The notes under the pieces were generated by a model. The model had not been told where the DNA came from. It worked only from the letters and a program-made list of their open reading frames with translations, and did not search any database. Both the position numbers and the translations under genes were made by a program. This document shows positions 49,528-60,300 of a stretch of DNA of 64,000 nucleotides, in pieces. Position 1 is the stretch's first letter; each line of letters opens with the position of its first letter. Source of the DNA: Streptomyces mirabilis (GTDB lineage Bacteria; Actinomycetota; Actinomycetes; Streptomycetales; Streptomycetaceae); contig NZ_JBCJKP010000001.1 of assembly GCF_039503195.1 (NCBI RefSeq), positions 7,564,001-7,628,000 on the forward strand. Direction: 5' to 3'.

Positions 49528-52500
49528 ATGGGTTGTACCGGCGTCACATCCGCGCAGGAAGCCATGTGGCTCGCGCAGGAATTCACTCCGGACGTACCGA
49601 ACAACGTGGCGACTCTCTGGGACATCGACGGTGACCTGGACACCGTCCTGCTCGCCGCGGCCCTGGGGGCGGCGGTGGCGGAAGCCGACGCGCTGAAGGT
49701 GAACTTCCGCCGCGACGACCACGGGCTGCGGCCGGTCGCCCGGGACCTCGGGGCGTGGGAGCCGTTCCGCCTCGATGTCGGCGACGCCGCCGACCCCGCC
49801 GACGCGGCCCGCGCCGTCGTCGCCGATCTCGTGCGCCGGCCCTTCGACCTGACCGAGGACGCGCTGCTGCGGATCGGCTCGATCCGGCTGGGCCCCGGCC
49901 GCCACCTGCTCGTGCTCGTCTTCCACCACATCCTCACCGACGCGTTCGGCGTTCTCACCCTGCTGTCCCGGCGGATCGCCGAGATCTACCGCGCGCTGCG
50001 CGCCGGCTCCGCGTTGCCGGAGGGCGCCCCGAACCCGGCGGGGGACGCCGCGGCGAAGGACGCCGTCTACCGGGACTCGCAGCGGTTCGCCGACGCCGAG
50101 CGGTTCTGGCGCGACTACCTCGCCGAAGACCTGCCCGCCGCCCGTCTGCCCGCCGGTGTCCGTCCGGGCACCGACGCCCCCACCGGGGGGCCCGGCTACT
50201 GGGACGGCCTCACCGCACCGCAGGGGATGGCCACCCGCACCGCGACGGTCCCGGCCGTCGAACTCGCCGCCTGGGAACACGCCTCCGCCGCGGCGGGTAC
50301 CTCGGTGCCCGACCTGATCGCCTCGGCCGCCACCGCGTTCCTGCGGCACATGTGCGGTCTGTCCGAGCAGCTGCTGACCATCACCGTCAATCACCGCGTC
50401 GGCGCACTGCGCCGCTCGCTCGGCCTCCTCTCCAACCGGGTGCCGCTGCGCTCGCGGGTGGACCCCGCGGCCGACTTCGTGGAACTGGCTGAGGCGCTCG
50501 GCCGGGAGCGGCGCCGTGTCCTGCGCCACGCCCGGCACGACATATCCCTGATCAAACGGGCCACCGGCCACGCCGGCGACGCGCGCAGCCCGTTCGGCGC
50601 GGTCGTCAACGTGCTCCCCTCCGTCGAAGCACTCGACCTGGCGGGCGCCACAGCCCACTTCGCCGGTGGCACCTTCGGCGTGATCGACGAGGTGATGGTC
50701 TGCGTCTACACCGACGGAAGGGCCGACAGCGACCTGTACGTCCGCTTCGACGCGCCGCGCGCGGAGTACGACGACCAGGACATCGCCGGGCTCGCCGAGC
50801 GGTTCGTGACGTTCCTGCGCGGGGCCCTCGCCAACCCGCACGCCCCGGTCGGGACCGTCTCCGCGCTGCACCCCGCCGAACGCCGCGCGCTGCTCACCGA
50901 GTACGCCGGACCCACGGTGACCTCACCGCCGACGACCCTGACCGAACTGCTGGACCGACAGGCCCGCGCCACCCCGGACGCGGTCGCGGTGACCTTCGAG
51001 GACACCCGGGTGACCTACCGGGAACTGGCCGAGCGGTCTGGCCGGCTGGCCCGCCTGCTGACCGAGCGCGGCGCCGGGCCCGAGCGGTTCGTCGCGGTCG
51101 CCGTGCCCCGCTCCCTGGAACTGGTCGTCGCCCTGGTCGCGGTGCTCAGGGCGGGCGCCGCCTACGTCCCCGTCGACCCTGACTACCCGGCCGCGCGGGT
51201 CGAGTTCATGCTCGCCGACGCCGGGCCCGCGCTGCTGCTGACGGTCAAGGACACCGCGGACCGGCTGCCCCGGACGGACGTCCCCGTGGTCATGGTCGAC
51301 GACGCCCCGCTCACCGAAGAGCCCGTCAGGTCCGCCCCGCACCGGGTCGACCACCCCGCATACATGATCTACACGTCGGGATCGACCGGACGGCCCAAGG
51401 GCGCCGTCGTCACGCACGCGGCGATCGTCAACCGGCTGCTCTGGATGCAGGATCGCTTCCGGCTCGACGGTTCCGACCGGGTCCTGCAGAAGACGTCCGC
51501 CTCGTTCGACGTGTCCGTCTGGGAGTTCTTCTGGCCGCTGATCACCGGCGCCACCCTGGTGGTCGCCCGGCCGGACGGGCACCGCGACCCGGACTACCTG
51601 GCCGAGGTGATCCAGCGGGCCGGCGTCACGACCGCGCACTTCGTCCCGTCGATGCTGGCCGAGTTCGTCACCGAGGAGACGGCTGCCGCGTGCACCGGTC
51701 TGCGCCGCGTCGTGTGCAGCGGAGAGGCGCTGCCGGCCGAGCTGGCCGCGCGGTTCCACCGGACCTTCGGCGTGCCGCTGCACAACCTGTACGGGCCGAC
51801 CGAGGCAGCCGTGGACGTCACCGCGTGGCAGTACCGGCCCGGGGCGCGGACGATACCGATCGGCACCCCGATCTGGAACACCGCGCTCTACGTCCTCGAC
51901 AGCCGGCTGCGACCGCTGCCGCCCGGCGTCTTCGGCGACCTCTACATCGCGGGCGCCGGACTCGCCCGGGGCTACCACGACCGTCGGGCCCTGACCGCCG
52001 AGCGCTTCGTGGCCTGCCCGTTCGGGGAACCCGGGCGGCGCATGTACCGGACCGGCGACCTGGCCCGCTGGAACGCCGACGGCGAACTGGAGTTCGCCGG
52101 CCGCGCCGACCACCAGGTGAAGATCCGCGGCTTCCGGGTCGAGCCGCAGGAGATCGAGGACACGCTGACCGACCACCCGGGAGTGCTCAGGGCGGCCGTC
52201 GTCGCCCGGCCCGGCCGAGCCGCGGACGGAGCCGCGCAGCTCGTCGCCTACGTCGTCCCGGCCACCTCCGGCGGCAACGGCGGGACCGGCACCGAATGGG
52301 ACCTGCACGCCGGCCTGGACATCGCCGAGCTGCGGGGCTTCGTCGCGGCCCGGCTGCCCGCCCACCTGGTGCCCGCCGCCTTCGTCGCGCTGGACCGGAT
52401 GCCGTTGACCGCGAACGGCAAGCTGGACCGGGCCGGCCTGCCCGAGCCGGAGGTCACCGGCCGTGCCCACCGGCCGCCCCGGACCGGTGACGAGAGCCTC

Positions 52501-55500
52501 CTGGCCGCAGCGTTCGCCGAGGTGCTCGGCCTGAGCCACATCGGGGTCGACGACGACTTCTTCACTCTGGGCGGCGACAGCATCCGGGCGATCCAGGTGG
52601 TGGGCCGAGCCCGCGCCGGCGGTCTCGCGCTCACCCCGCGCACCGTGTTCGAGTGCCGCACCGTCGCCGCGCTCGCGCAGGCCGCGACCCGCGACACCGC
52701 ACCGGTGGCCCTCGCCGAGCTCGAGGGCGGGGGCGTCGGTCTGCTGCCGCTGCCTCCCATGGCCCGGCTGTACGCCGAGCGAGGCCCCGGCCTGGACCGC
52801 CTCGCCCAGTGGCTGGTACTGGAACTGCCCGCAGCCGTCGACCTCCCCGGCCTCACCGCGGCCGTGCGCGCCGTCCTCGACCGGCACGACGTCCTGCGCT
52901 CACGGCTGACGGACGACGGCCTGCTGGTGCGGCCACCCGGCACTCCGGACACCGGCGGATTCATCGACCGGGTCGACTGCCCCGGGGACTGGGGCGGCGA
53001 GGAGTGGCAGACCCTGCTGCGCGCAAAGGCCGCCGAGGCCGTACGGCACATCGACGCCCGGGCCGGGCGGATGCTCCGGCTGGTCTGGTTCCCGGGGGCC
53101 GCGGGCGGGCCCGGACGGCTGCTGGTCGTGGCCCACCACCTGGTCGTGGACGGCATGTCCTGGCGGGTGCTGCTGCCCGACCTGGCCACCGCCTGGCGCC
53201 AGGTCCAGGAAGGCCGGCCCCCCGCGTTGCCGCGGGTGGGCACCTCCCTGCGCCGATGGCTGCACGCCCTGGCCGACGAAGCGGCCCGCCCCGGACGGGT
53301 GGCGGAGGCGTCGTTGTGGCGCGACCTGCTCGAGGCACCCGTCGCACCCGTGGGCTCCCGGCCGCTTGACCCCGGGCGAGACCTCACCTCCACCACGGAC
53401 ACCGTCCGGGTGGAGCTCCCGGCCGACCTCACGGACGCGATACTGACCTCCGTCCCCGCGGCCTACCGCAGCGGCGCGGACGACGTCCTGCTCACCGCCC
53501 TGGTCCTCGCGCTGGCCCGGGAACGGCGGGGTCTCACCGACGGCACGACGGTCGTACGGCTGGAAGGGCACGGGCGGCAGGAGGAGCTGGTGCCGGGCGC
53601 GGACCTGTCCCGCACGGCCGGCTGGTTCACCACGGTCACCCCCGTACGCGTCGACGTCTCGGGGATCGACGTCGACGCCGCGATCACCGGAGGAGCCGCC
53701 GCCGGTGACGCCCTCAAGCGGGTGAAGGAGCAGCGGCGGGCCCTGCCCGACCAGGGCATCGGCTACACCCTGCTGCGCTACCTCAACGACGACACCGCGG
53801 CGCTGCTGAGCCCGTACCCGGCGGACGACATCGGATTCAACTTCCTGGGCCGTTTCACCTTCGAACGCCCGGAGCCGGCGCCCGGCGAGGACCCCACCCG
53901 CGGCCCCGGATGGACCCCGGCGCCCGAATGCGCCGAGGTGGTCGCCGCACCCGCCGCGGACATGCCGGCGCCCAGCGCGCTCGAACTGAACGCCCTGGTC
54001 ACCGGCACCGGCGACGACGCGCGCCTCACCGCCCTGTTCACCTTCGCCACCGGAGTGCTGACCGCCGACGAGGTCCGCGCCCTGTCCGGCACCTGGTGCG
54101 CCGCACTGCGCGGCCTGCGGAGCCTGGTCGCGTCCGGCGGGCGGGGACTGACCCCGTCCGACGTCCCGCTGGTCACCGTCGGCCAGGAGGAACTGGACGG
54201 CTGGCAACAGCGCTTCGGGCGCGTCAGCGACGTATGGCCGCTCACGCCGTTGCAGGACGGGCTGCTGTATCACACGATGCTCGCGCAGAGCGCGTCCGAG
54301 GCGTACCAGACGCAGTTCGTGTTCCGGCTCGAAGGCGCGGTCGACCCGGCGCGCCTGCGGGCCGCGGGCCAGGCCCTGCTCGACCGGCACCCGAACCTGC
54401 GGGTCGCGTTCCGGCCGAGCGCCACCGGTGAGCCCGTGCAGGTCGTCGTGGACGACGTCCCGCTGCCCTGGCGGCACCTCGACCTCACCGGCGAGGCCGA
54501 CGCCGCCACCCGGCTGGAGGAGATCCTCGCCGAGGAGCGGGACGCCCGCTTCCGCCCGGAGAGCCCGCCGCTGCTGCGCCTGACCCTCGTCACGCTCGGC
54601 CCCCAACACGCCGAACTGGCCCTCACCGCCCACCACGTGCTGCTCGACGGCTGGTCGGTGCCGCTCGTCGAGCGCGAGCTGATGCAGCTGTACGGGGCCG
54701 ACGGCGTCGACACCGCGTCGGCGCGCCCGCACGGCTACCGGGACTTCCTGAGCTGGCTGTCACGGCAGGACACGGCACGCTCCGCCCGCGCGTGGGCCGA
54801 GGAACTCGCCGGTGTGGCCGAGCCGACCCTGCTGGCGCCCGCGACGCCCGGGGCCCGGTCGGCCGGCAGCGGCAGCGGGCAGATCGACGTGCCGCTCACC
54901 GGCGAGGACACCACCAGGCTGGCGCGCCGGGCCGCGGAGTGGGGCGTCACCCCCAACACCCTGGTGCAGGGCGCCTGGGCCATGGTGCTCGCGCAGCTCA
55001 CCGGCCGCGAGGACGTGCTGTTCGGCGCCACGGTCGCGGGCCGGCCCTCCGGGCTGCCGGGCGCGGACACCATGACCGGCCTGTTCATCAACACGGTGCC
55101 CGTGCGGGTGCGATGCACGCCGGCCGACCCGGTCCCGGAGGTGCTCGGCCGGCTCCAGGACGCCCAGGCGAGGCTGTTGGACCATCACCATCTGGGGCTC
55201 GCCGACATCCAGCGAGCGACCGGGCTGAACGCGCTGTTCGACACGCTGGTGGTGTTCGAGTCGTTCCCCGTCGACCGGTCCGGCCGCTCGGCGGCGGGCG
55301 CGTCGGCGCAACCGGTGGTGAGCGGTATCCGCCCGTACGCCCCGCCGCACTACCCGCTGACCGTGATCGCGGCGGCCGACCCGCTGTTGCGGATCTCCTT
55401 CCAGTACCGGCGCAACGCATTCGAGCGGACCGCCGTGGAGGCGCTCGCCGACCGGCTGGTGCGGGTGCTGCGGCAGATCGCCGCCGGTCCGCGGACCACC

Positions 55501-57324
55501 GTCGGCGCGCTCGACGTGCTGTCCGACGCCGAACGTGAACAGGTGCTGCACGGCTGGAACGACACCACGGTCCCGCCCCCCGAGCGGACCGTCCCCGAGC
55601 TGATCGCGGCGCGGGCGGCGGCGACGCCGGACACGGTCTGCGTCGAGTTCCGCGGGCACCGGCTGACCTTCCGGGAGCTGGACGAACGGGCCGGCCGGCT
55701 GGCGCACTGGCTGGCCGGGCAGGGGGTGGGCCCGGAGTCCCGGGTCGTGGTGCTGCTGCCCCGTTCGGCCGACCTGGTGGTGGCCCTGCTGGCCGTGTGG
55801 AAGGCCGGCGGCACGTATGTGCCGGTGGATCCGGAGTATCCGGCCGCCCGGGTGCGGGCCGTGGTCGAGGACAGCGCACCGGTGCTGCTCCTCGACGAGG
55901 AACGGCTGGCCGGGGTGGACCTGTCCGACCGGTCCCCCCACCCTGCCCACGGCCCGCGCGTTCCGGCCGGCGCCGACCACGCCGCCTACGTCATCTACAC
56001 CTCCGGCTCCACTGGCACACCCAAGGGCGTGGTGGTCCGGCACGGTGCGCTGGCGATCCTGCTGACCGGTATGCGGGATCGATTCGCCTTCACGCCGGAC
56101 GACGGGCTGCTGGCCTGCGCCACCGTCGCGTTCGACATCGCCGCGCTGGAACTCTTCCTTCCCCTGCTCGCCGGCGGCCGGGTGGTACTGGCCGGCAAGG
56201 ACGACATCACCCAGCCGACGGCACTGCTCGACCTCGTCGAACGGTCCGGCGTCACCGTCATGCAGGCCACCCCCGCGCTCTGGCAGAGCCTGGTCACCCA
56301 CGCGCCGGCCTGTCTGACCGGGCTGCGGGTGATCTCCACCGGCGAGGCCCTGCCCCTGGCGCTCGCCGAAACCCTGTGCCGGCACGCCGCCGAGGTCACC
56401 AACCTCTACGGCCCGACCGAGACCACCGTCTACGCCACCGCCGCCCGTCTGCTCCCCGGCCACTGCGGCATGCCTCCCTCGGTCGGCGGCCCGGTCGCCG
56501 GCACCCGGATCCTCGTACTGGACCGCACACTGCGCCCGGTGCCGCCCGGCGCTGCCGGTGACCTCTGGATCGCCGGCGAGGGCCTGGCCCGCGGCTACCA
56601 CGACAGGCCGGGCATGACCGCGGAGCGGTTCGTGGCCTGCCCGTTCGGGCCACCGGGCGAGCGGATGTACCGCAGCGGGGATCTCGCCCGCTGGACGGTC
56701 ACGGGTGAGGTGGAGTACCTCGGCCGCTCCGACCACCAGATCAAACTGCGCGGCTTCCGGATCGAGCCCGCCGAGATCGAGCACACCCTGACCCGCCACC
56801 CCGCGGTCCGCCGGGCGGTCGTCATCGACCGTGAGGACCGGCCGGGCGACCGCCGGCTGGTGGCGTACGTGGTCCCGGAGACCGGCACCGAGCCGCCCAC
56901 CACGGAACTCCTGCGGGAGGCGGTCGGAGAGCGGCTGCCGGCCCATATGATCCCGGCCGCGTTCGTGACGCTCACGGAACTGCCGCTGACGCCCAACGGC
57001 AAACTCGACCGTTCCGCCCTGCCCCGCCCGGAGTTCGGCGGGGACGAGTACCGGGCTCCGCGCTCGCCCCGGGAACAGACGCTGTGCGCGCTGTTCGCCG
57101 AGGTCCTGGGCGCCGAGCGGATCGGTCTCGACGACGACTTCTTCGTCCTGGGCGGCCATTCACTGATGGCCACCCGACTGGTGGCCCGGGTACGCGCCGA
57201 AATGGGCGTGGAAATCCCGATGCGCGTTCTGTTCACCGCCCCGACCGTCGCCGAACTGACCGACCGCTGGAACGAGATGTCGGCCTCCACCCGAATGCCG
57301 CTGCGGAGAATGACCGAAAGGTAG
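49528..57324 (+). CDS. ecm6: Non-ribosomal peptide synthetase, C-A(Ser)-T-E-C-A-T (Ecm6-like)
   Basis: A 2,598-aa dimodular synthetase. C1 (about 5-445) has HHILTDA near 133. A1 (about 465-960) has YTSGSTGRPKG near 615 and NLYGPTEAAVD near 753; its specificity positions read D-V-W-H-V-S-L-V-D-K, close to EntF serine. T1 has GGDSIR near 1015. An epimerisation domain follows (HHLVVDG near 1203, EGHGRQE near 1346), so serine becomes D-Ser. C2 (about 1570-2010) has HHVLLDG near 1702. A2 has YTSGSTGTPKG near 2157; its code reads about D-I-L-Q-I-T-L-V-Y-K, a small residue such as Gly or Ala. T2 has GGHSLM near 2543. It begins with a C domain and no carrier, so the starter acyl group is supplied from outside, as in echinomycin synthetase. 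Start at 49528, preceded by GGGGG. Confidence 0.93.
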   Translation: MGCTGVTSAQEAMWLAQEFTPDVPNNVATLWDIDGDLDTVLLAAALGAAVAEADALKVNFRRDDHGLRPVARDLGAWEPFRLDVGDAADPADAARAVVADLVRRPFDLTEDALLRIGSIRLGPGRHLLVLVFHHILTDAFGVLTLLSRRIAEIYRALRAGSALPEGAPNPAGDAAAKDAVYRDSQRFADAERFWRDYLAEDLPAARLPAGVRPGTDAPTGGPGYWDGLTAPQGMATRTATVPAVELAAWEHASAAAGTSVPDLIASAATAFLRHMCGLSEQLLTITVNHRVGALRRSLGLLSNRVPLRSRVDPAADFVELAEALGRERRRVLRHARHDISLIKRATGHAGDARSPFGAVVNVLPSVEALDLAGATAHFAGGTFGVIDEVMVCVYTDGRADSDLYVRFDAPRAEYDDQDIAGLAERFVTFLRGALANPHAPVGTVSALHPAERRALLTEYAGPTVTSPPTTLTELLDRQARATPDAVAVTFEDTRVTYRELAERSGRLARLLTERGAGPERFVAVAVPRSLELVVALVAVLRAGAAYVPVDPDYPAARVEFMLADAGPALLLTVKDTADRLPRTDVPVVMVDDAPLTEEPVRSAPHRVDHPAYMIYTSGSTGRPKGAVVTHAAIVNRLLWMQDRFRLDGSDRVLQKTSASFDVSVWEFFWPLITGATLVVARPDGHRDPDYLAEVIQRAGVTTAHFVPSMLAEFVTEETAAACTGLRRVVCSGEALPAELAARFHRTFGVPLHNLYGPTEAAVDVTAWQYRPGARTIPIGTPIWNTALYVLDSRLRPLPPGVFGDLYIAGAGLARGYHDRRALTAERFVACPFGEPGRRMYRTGDLARWNADGELEFAGRADHQVKIRGFRVEPQEIEDTLTDHPGVLRAAVVARPGRAADGAAQLVAYVVPATSGGNGGTGTEWDLHAGLDIAELRGFVAARLPAHLVPAAFVALDRMPLTANGKLDRAGLPEPEVTGRAHRPPRTGDESLLAAAFAEVLGLSHIGVDDDFFTLGGDSIRAIQVVGRARAGGLALTPRTVFECRTVAALAQAATRDTAPVALAELEGGGVGLLPLPPMARLYAERGPGLDRLAQWLVLELPAAVDLPGLTAAVRAVLDRHDVLRSRLTDDGLLVRPPGTPDTGGFIDRVDCPGDWGGEEWQTLLRAKAAEAVRHIDARAGRMLRLVWFPGAAGGPGRLLVVAHHLVVDGMSWRVLLPDLATAWRQVQEGRPPALPRVGTSLRRWLHALADEAARPGRVAEASLWRDLLEAPVAPVGSRPLDPGRDLTSTTDTVRVELPADLTDAILTSVPAAYRSGADDVLLTALVLALARERRGLTDGTTVVRLEGHGRQEELVPGADLSRTAGWFTTVTPVRVDVSGIDVDAAITGGAAAGDALKRVKEQRRALPDQGIGYTLLRYLNDDTAALLSPYPADDIGFNFLGRFTFERPEPAPGEDPTRGPGWTPAPECAEVVAAPAADMPAPSALELNALVTGTGDDARLTALFTFATGVLTADEVRALSGTWCAALRGLRSLVASGGRGLTPSDVPLVTVGQEELDGWQQRFGRVSDVWPLTPLQDGLLYHTMLAQSASEAYQTQFVFRLEGAVDPARLRAAGQALLDRHPNLRVAFRPSATGEPVQVVVDDVPLPWRHLDLTGEADAATRLEEILAEERDARFRPESPPLLRLTLVTLGPQHAELALTAHHVLLDGWSVPLVERELMQLYGADGVDTASARPHGYRDFLSWLSRQDTARSARAWAEELAGVAEPTLLAPATPGARSAGSGSGQIDVPLTGEDTTRLARRAAEWGVTPNTLVQGAWAMVLAQLTGREDVLFGATVAGRPSGLPGADTMTGLFINTVPVRVRCTPADPVPEVLGRLQDAQARLLDHHHLGLADIQRATGLNALFDTLVVFESFPVDRSGRSAAGASAQPVVSGIRPYAPPHYPLTVIAAADPLLRISFQYRRNAFERTAVEALADRLVRVLRQIAAGPRTTVGALDVLSDAEREQVLHGWNDTTVPPPERTVPELIAARAAATPDTVCVEFRGHRLTFRELDERAGRLAHWLAGQGVGPESRVVVLLPRSADLVVALLAVWKAGGTYVPVDPEYPAARVRAVVEDSAPVLLLDEERLAGVDLSDRSPHPAHGPRVPAGADHAAYVIYTSGSTGTPKGVVVRHGALAILLTGMRDRFAFTPDDGLLACATVAFDIAALELFLPLLAGGRVVLAGKDDITQPTALLDLVERSGVTVMQATPALWQSLVTHAPACLTGLRVISTGEALPLALAETLCRHAAEVTNLYGPTETTVYATAARLLPGHCGMPPSVGGPVAGTRILVLDRTLRPVPPGAAGDLWIAGEGLARGYHDRPGMTAERFVACPFGPPGERMYRSGDLARWTVTGEVEYLGRSDHQIKLRGFRIEPAEIEHTLTRHPAVRRAVVIDREDRPGDRRLVAYVVPETGTEPPTTELLREAVGERLPAHMIPAAFVTLTELPLTPNGKLDRSALPRPEFGGDEYRAPRSPREQTLCALFAEVLGAERIGLDDDFFVLGGHSLMATRLVARVRAEMGVEIPMRVLFTAPTVAELTDRWNEMSASTRMPLRRMTER

Positions 57325-57332
57325 GAAAGACC

Positions 57333-60300
57333 ATGACCCCCCTGTCGTACGCGCAGCGGCGAATGTGGTTCATCAACCGCTTCGAAGGCCCTTCCTCCAC
57401 CTACAACATCCCGCTGCTCCTGCGTTGCCACGGCCCGCTCGACACGGTCGCGCTGCGGGCGGCTTTCCGTGACGTGATGATCCGCCACGAGGTCCTGCGT
57501 ACCGTCTTCGCGGAGACCGACGGCCAGCCGTACCAGCGTGTTCTCGACCCTGACGAGATCGAACTGCCCTGGCAGGACTGGGGCCGGGTGGCCCCCGGGC
57601 GGATACCCGGCGTGGTGGGGTCGGTGAGCGGCAGCTGGATCGACCTGTCGACGGACGTGCCGCTGCGCGGCTGCGTCCTCCAGAGCGGCGACGAGGAATT
57701 CCTGGTCGTCCTGGTGATCCACCACATCGCCGGCGACGGCGGCTCGCTGGCCCCGCTGGCACGTGACGTGTCGACGGCCTACCGGGCCCGGGTGACCGGC
57801 ACGGCACCGGACTGGTCCGAACTGCCCGTGCAGTACTCGGACTACGCGCTGTGGCAGCACGAAATGCTGGGCGACGAAAAGGATCCGGACAGCGTTGTCA
57901 CGGTGCAGAGCGCCTATTGGCGCGAGGAACTGGCTGGTGTGTCCAAGCCCCTTCCCCTGCCCCTGGACCGGCCCCGTCCCGAGGTGGCGAGTTTCCGGGG
58001 CGGATCGGTTCCGGTCGGCTTGCCCGCCGAACTGCGCGCCGGGGTCGACAAGTTGGCGCAAACCCATGGAGTCACGACGTCGATCGTGCTCCAGGCCGCC
58101 TTGGTGACGTTGCTGCATCGGCTGGGAGGAGGCAAGGATGTGACCGTCGGCTCGCCGATCGCGGGCCGTACGGAGGAGGCACTGAATGAACTCGTGGGGT
58201 TCTTCGTCAATACCTGGACGCTGCGCGTGCAGGTGGCCGCGGACCAGCCTTTCGAGCGGGTGCTGGAACAGGTACGGAAGAAGGCGCTTGCCGCCTATGA
58301 TCATCAGGACGTGCCGTTCGAGCGGCTCGTAGAGCTGTTGCGGCCGGAACGGTCGACCGCGCATCACCCCCTGTTCCAGGTCGTGCTGGCGTGGCAGAAC
58401 AACACCCCACCGCACTTGGACCTGCCGGGTCTCACCGTGACGATGGAACCGCTGCCCACCGGCAGCGCGAAGTTCGACCTGTTCTTCAACCTGGCGCCGG
58501 ACGAGTCCACCGGCTCCGTCGTCGGTGAGATCGAGTACGCCACCGACCTCTTCGACCGCTCCACGGTGGAGGAGATCGCGGCACGGTTCGTGGCCGTCGT
58601 CGAGGAGGTCGTGGCCGACCCGAGAACCCCCGTCGGCGCAGCGGGCGAGGCCGGGCCCGGTCGGTCCGGCGGCACTCTCGACGCCGCCGAACGCCGGAAG
58701 ATCCTCGTCGAGTGGAACGACACGGCCCGCCCGGTCCACTGTCCGGGACCGGTCCACCTGCTCTTCGAGGAGCAGGCCGCACGCCGCCCGGACGCCACCG
58801 CCCTGCGCTGGACCGGCGGCACCATGACGTACGGCGAGCTGAACCGGTGGGCGAACCGCGTCGCCTGGGACCTCAAGGAACGCGGCGTCGGCCCGGAGAC
58901 CGTCGTCGGCGTCGGCGTCCCCCGCGGCCCGGTCATGATCGCCGCCGTCCTGGGCGTGCTCAAGGCGGGCGGCGCCTATCTGCCGCTCGAACCGGCGCTG
59001 CCCGCCGACCGCGTGGCCGGCATGCTCGCCGACGCCGGGTGCTCCCTCGTGCTGTCCACGCCGGACACCGAACGCTGGGCCCTGCCGGACGGCGTCCGCC
59101 TCGTCGAGCTCACCGCCGCCCGGTCGCCCGGCCCCGACCACGATCCGGAACCGGCCGCGGGCCCGGACAACACCGCGTACATCATCTTCACCTCCGGCAG
59201 CACCGGGAAGCCGAAGGGCGTCGCGGTCACCCACCGCCCGGTGCACAACCTGCTCGACTGGTGCTACCGCACTTTCGCGTTCGGCCCCGACGACGTCGCC
59301 CTGTGCGTCACGTCGCTCGGCTTCGACCTCTCCGTCTTCGACGTCTTCGGCCTGCTCGGCTGCGGCGGTGGCGTCTACATCGCGGACGCTGTCCAGCAGC
59401 GCGACCCCCAGCTGCTCCTGGACGTCCTGCTCACGGAACCGATCACCTTCTGGGACTCGGTGCCCACCACCCTCAACCAGGTCGCCTCCTTGCTCACGGA
59501 GGACGGCGGGTACGAGGGCACCGACGACCTGCGCCTGGTGTTCCTCTCCGGCGACTACACCCCGCTGTCGCTGCCCGACGAGGTCCGCCGGGTGTTCACC
59601 GGCGCGGAGATCGTCAGCCTCGGCGGTGCCACCGAGGCGACGGTGTGGTCCAACTACTTCCGGGTCCGGGAGATCGACCCGGCCTGGCGCAGCATTCCGT
59701 ACGGCCGTCCCATCGACAACGCCCGCTACTACGTGCTCGACGAGAACATGGAGCCGTGCCCCGTCGGCGTCGAGGGCGACCTGTACATCGGCGGGGACTG
59801 CCTCTGCGTCGGCTACGTCAACCGGCCCGAGCTGACCGCGGAACGTTTCGTCCGCGACCCGTTCAGCGCGCGTGAGGGCGACAGGCTGTACCGCACCGGC
59901 GACCGCGCCAGTTTCTTCCCGGACGGCAACATCTGCTTCCTCGGCCGCGCCGACAACCAGGTCAAGCTGCGCGGATTCCGCGTCGAGCCCGGCGAGATCG
60001 AACACACCCTGGTCCGGCACCCGGCCGTCCGCCAGGCCATCGTCACCGCCCGCGAGGACCGGCCCGGTGACCTGCGGCTGGTCGCCTACGTCGTCCCGGA
60101 CACCGGCGCCCTGCGGCCCGACGGCGACGCCGACGCACAGGTGGGGGAGTGGCAGGAGGTCTACGACCAGGCCTACTCCCACGACAACGGACACGGATTC
60201 GGTGAGGACTTCACCGGCTGGAACAGCTCCTTCACCGGCGAGCCGATCCCGCTCGACGAGATGCGGGACTGGCGCGACGCCGCCGTGGAACGCGTCCTGT

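Noticed and set aside
49382..49696. Small frame opening MAELFRVLAYSF before the NRPS gene
   Set aside because: Codon third positions are AT-rich, unlike real genes here, and it runs out of frame into the NRPS coding sequence.
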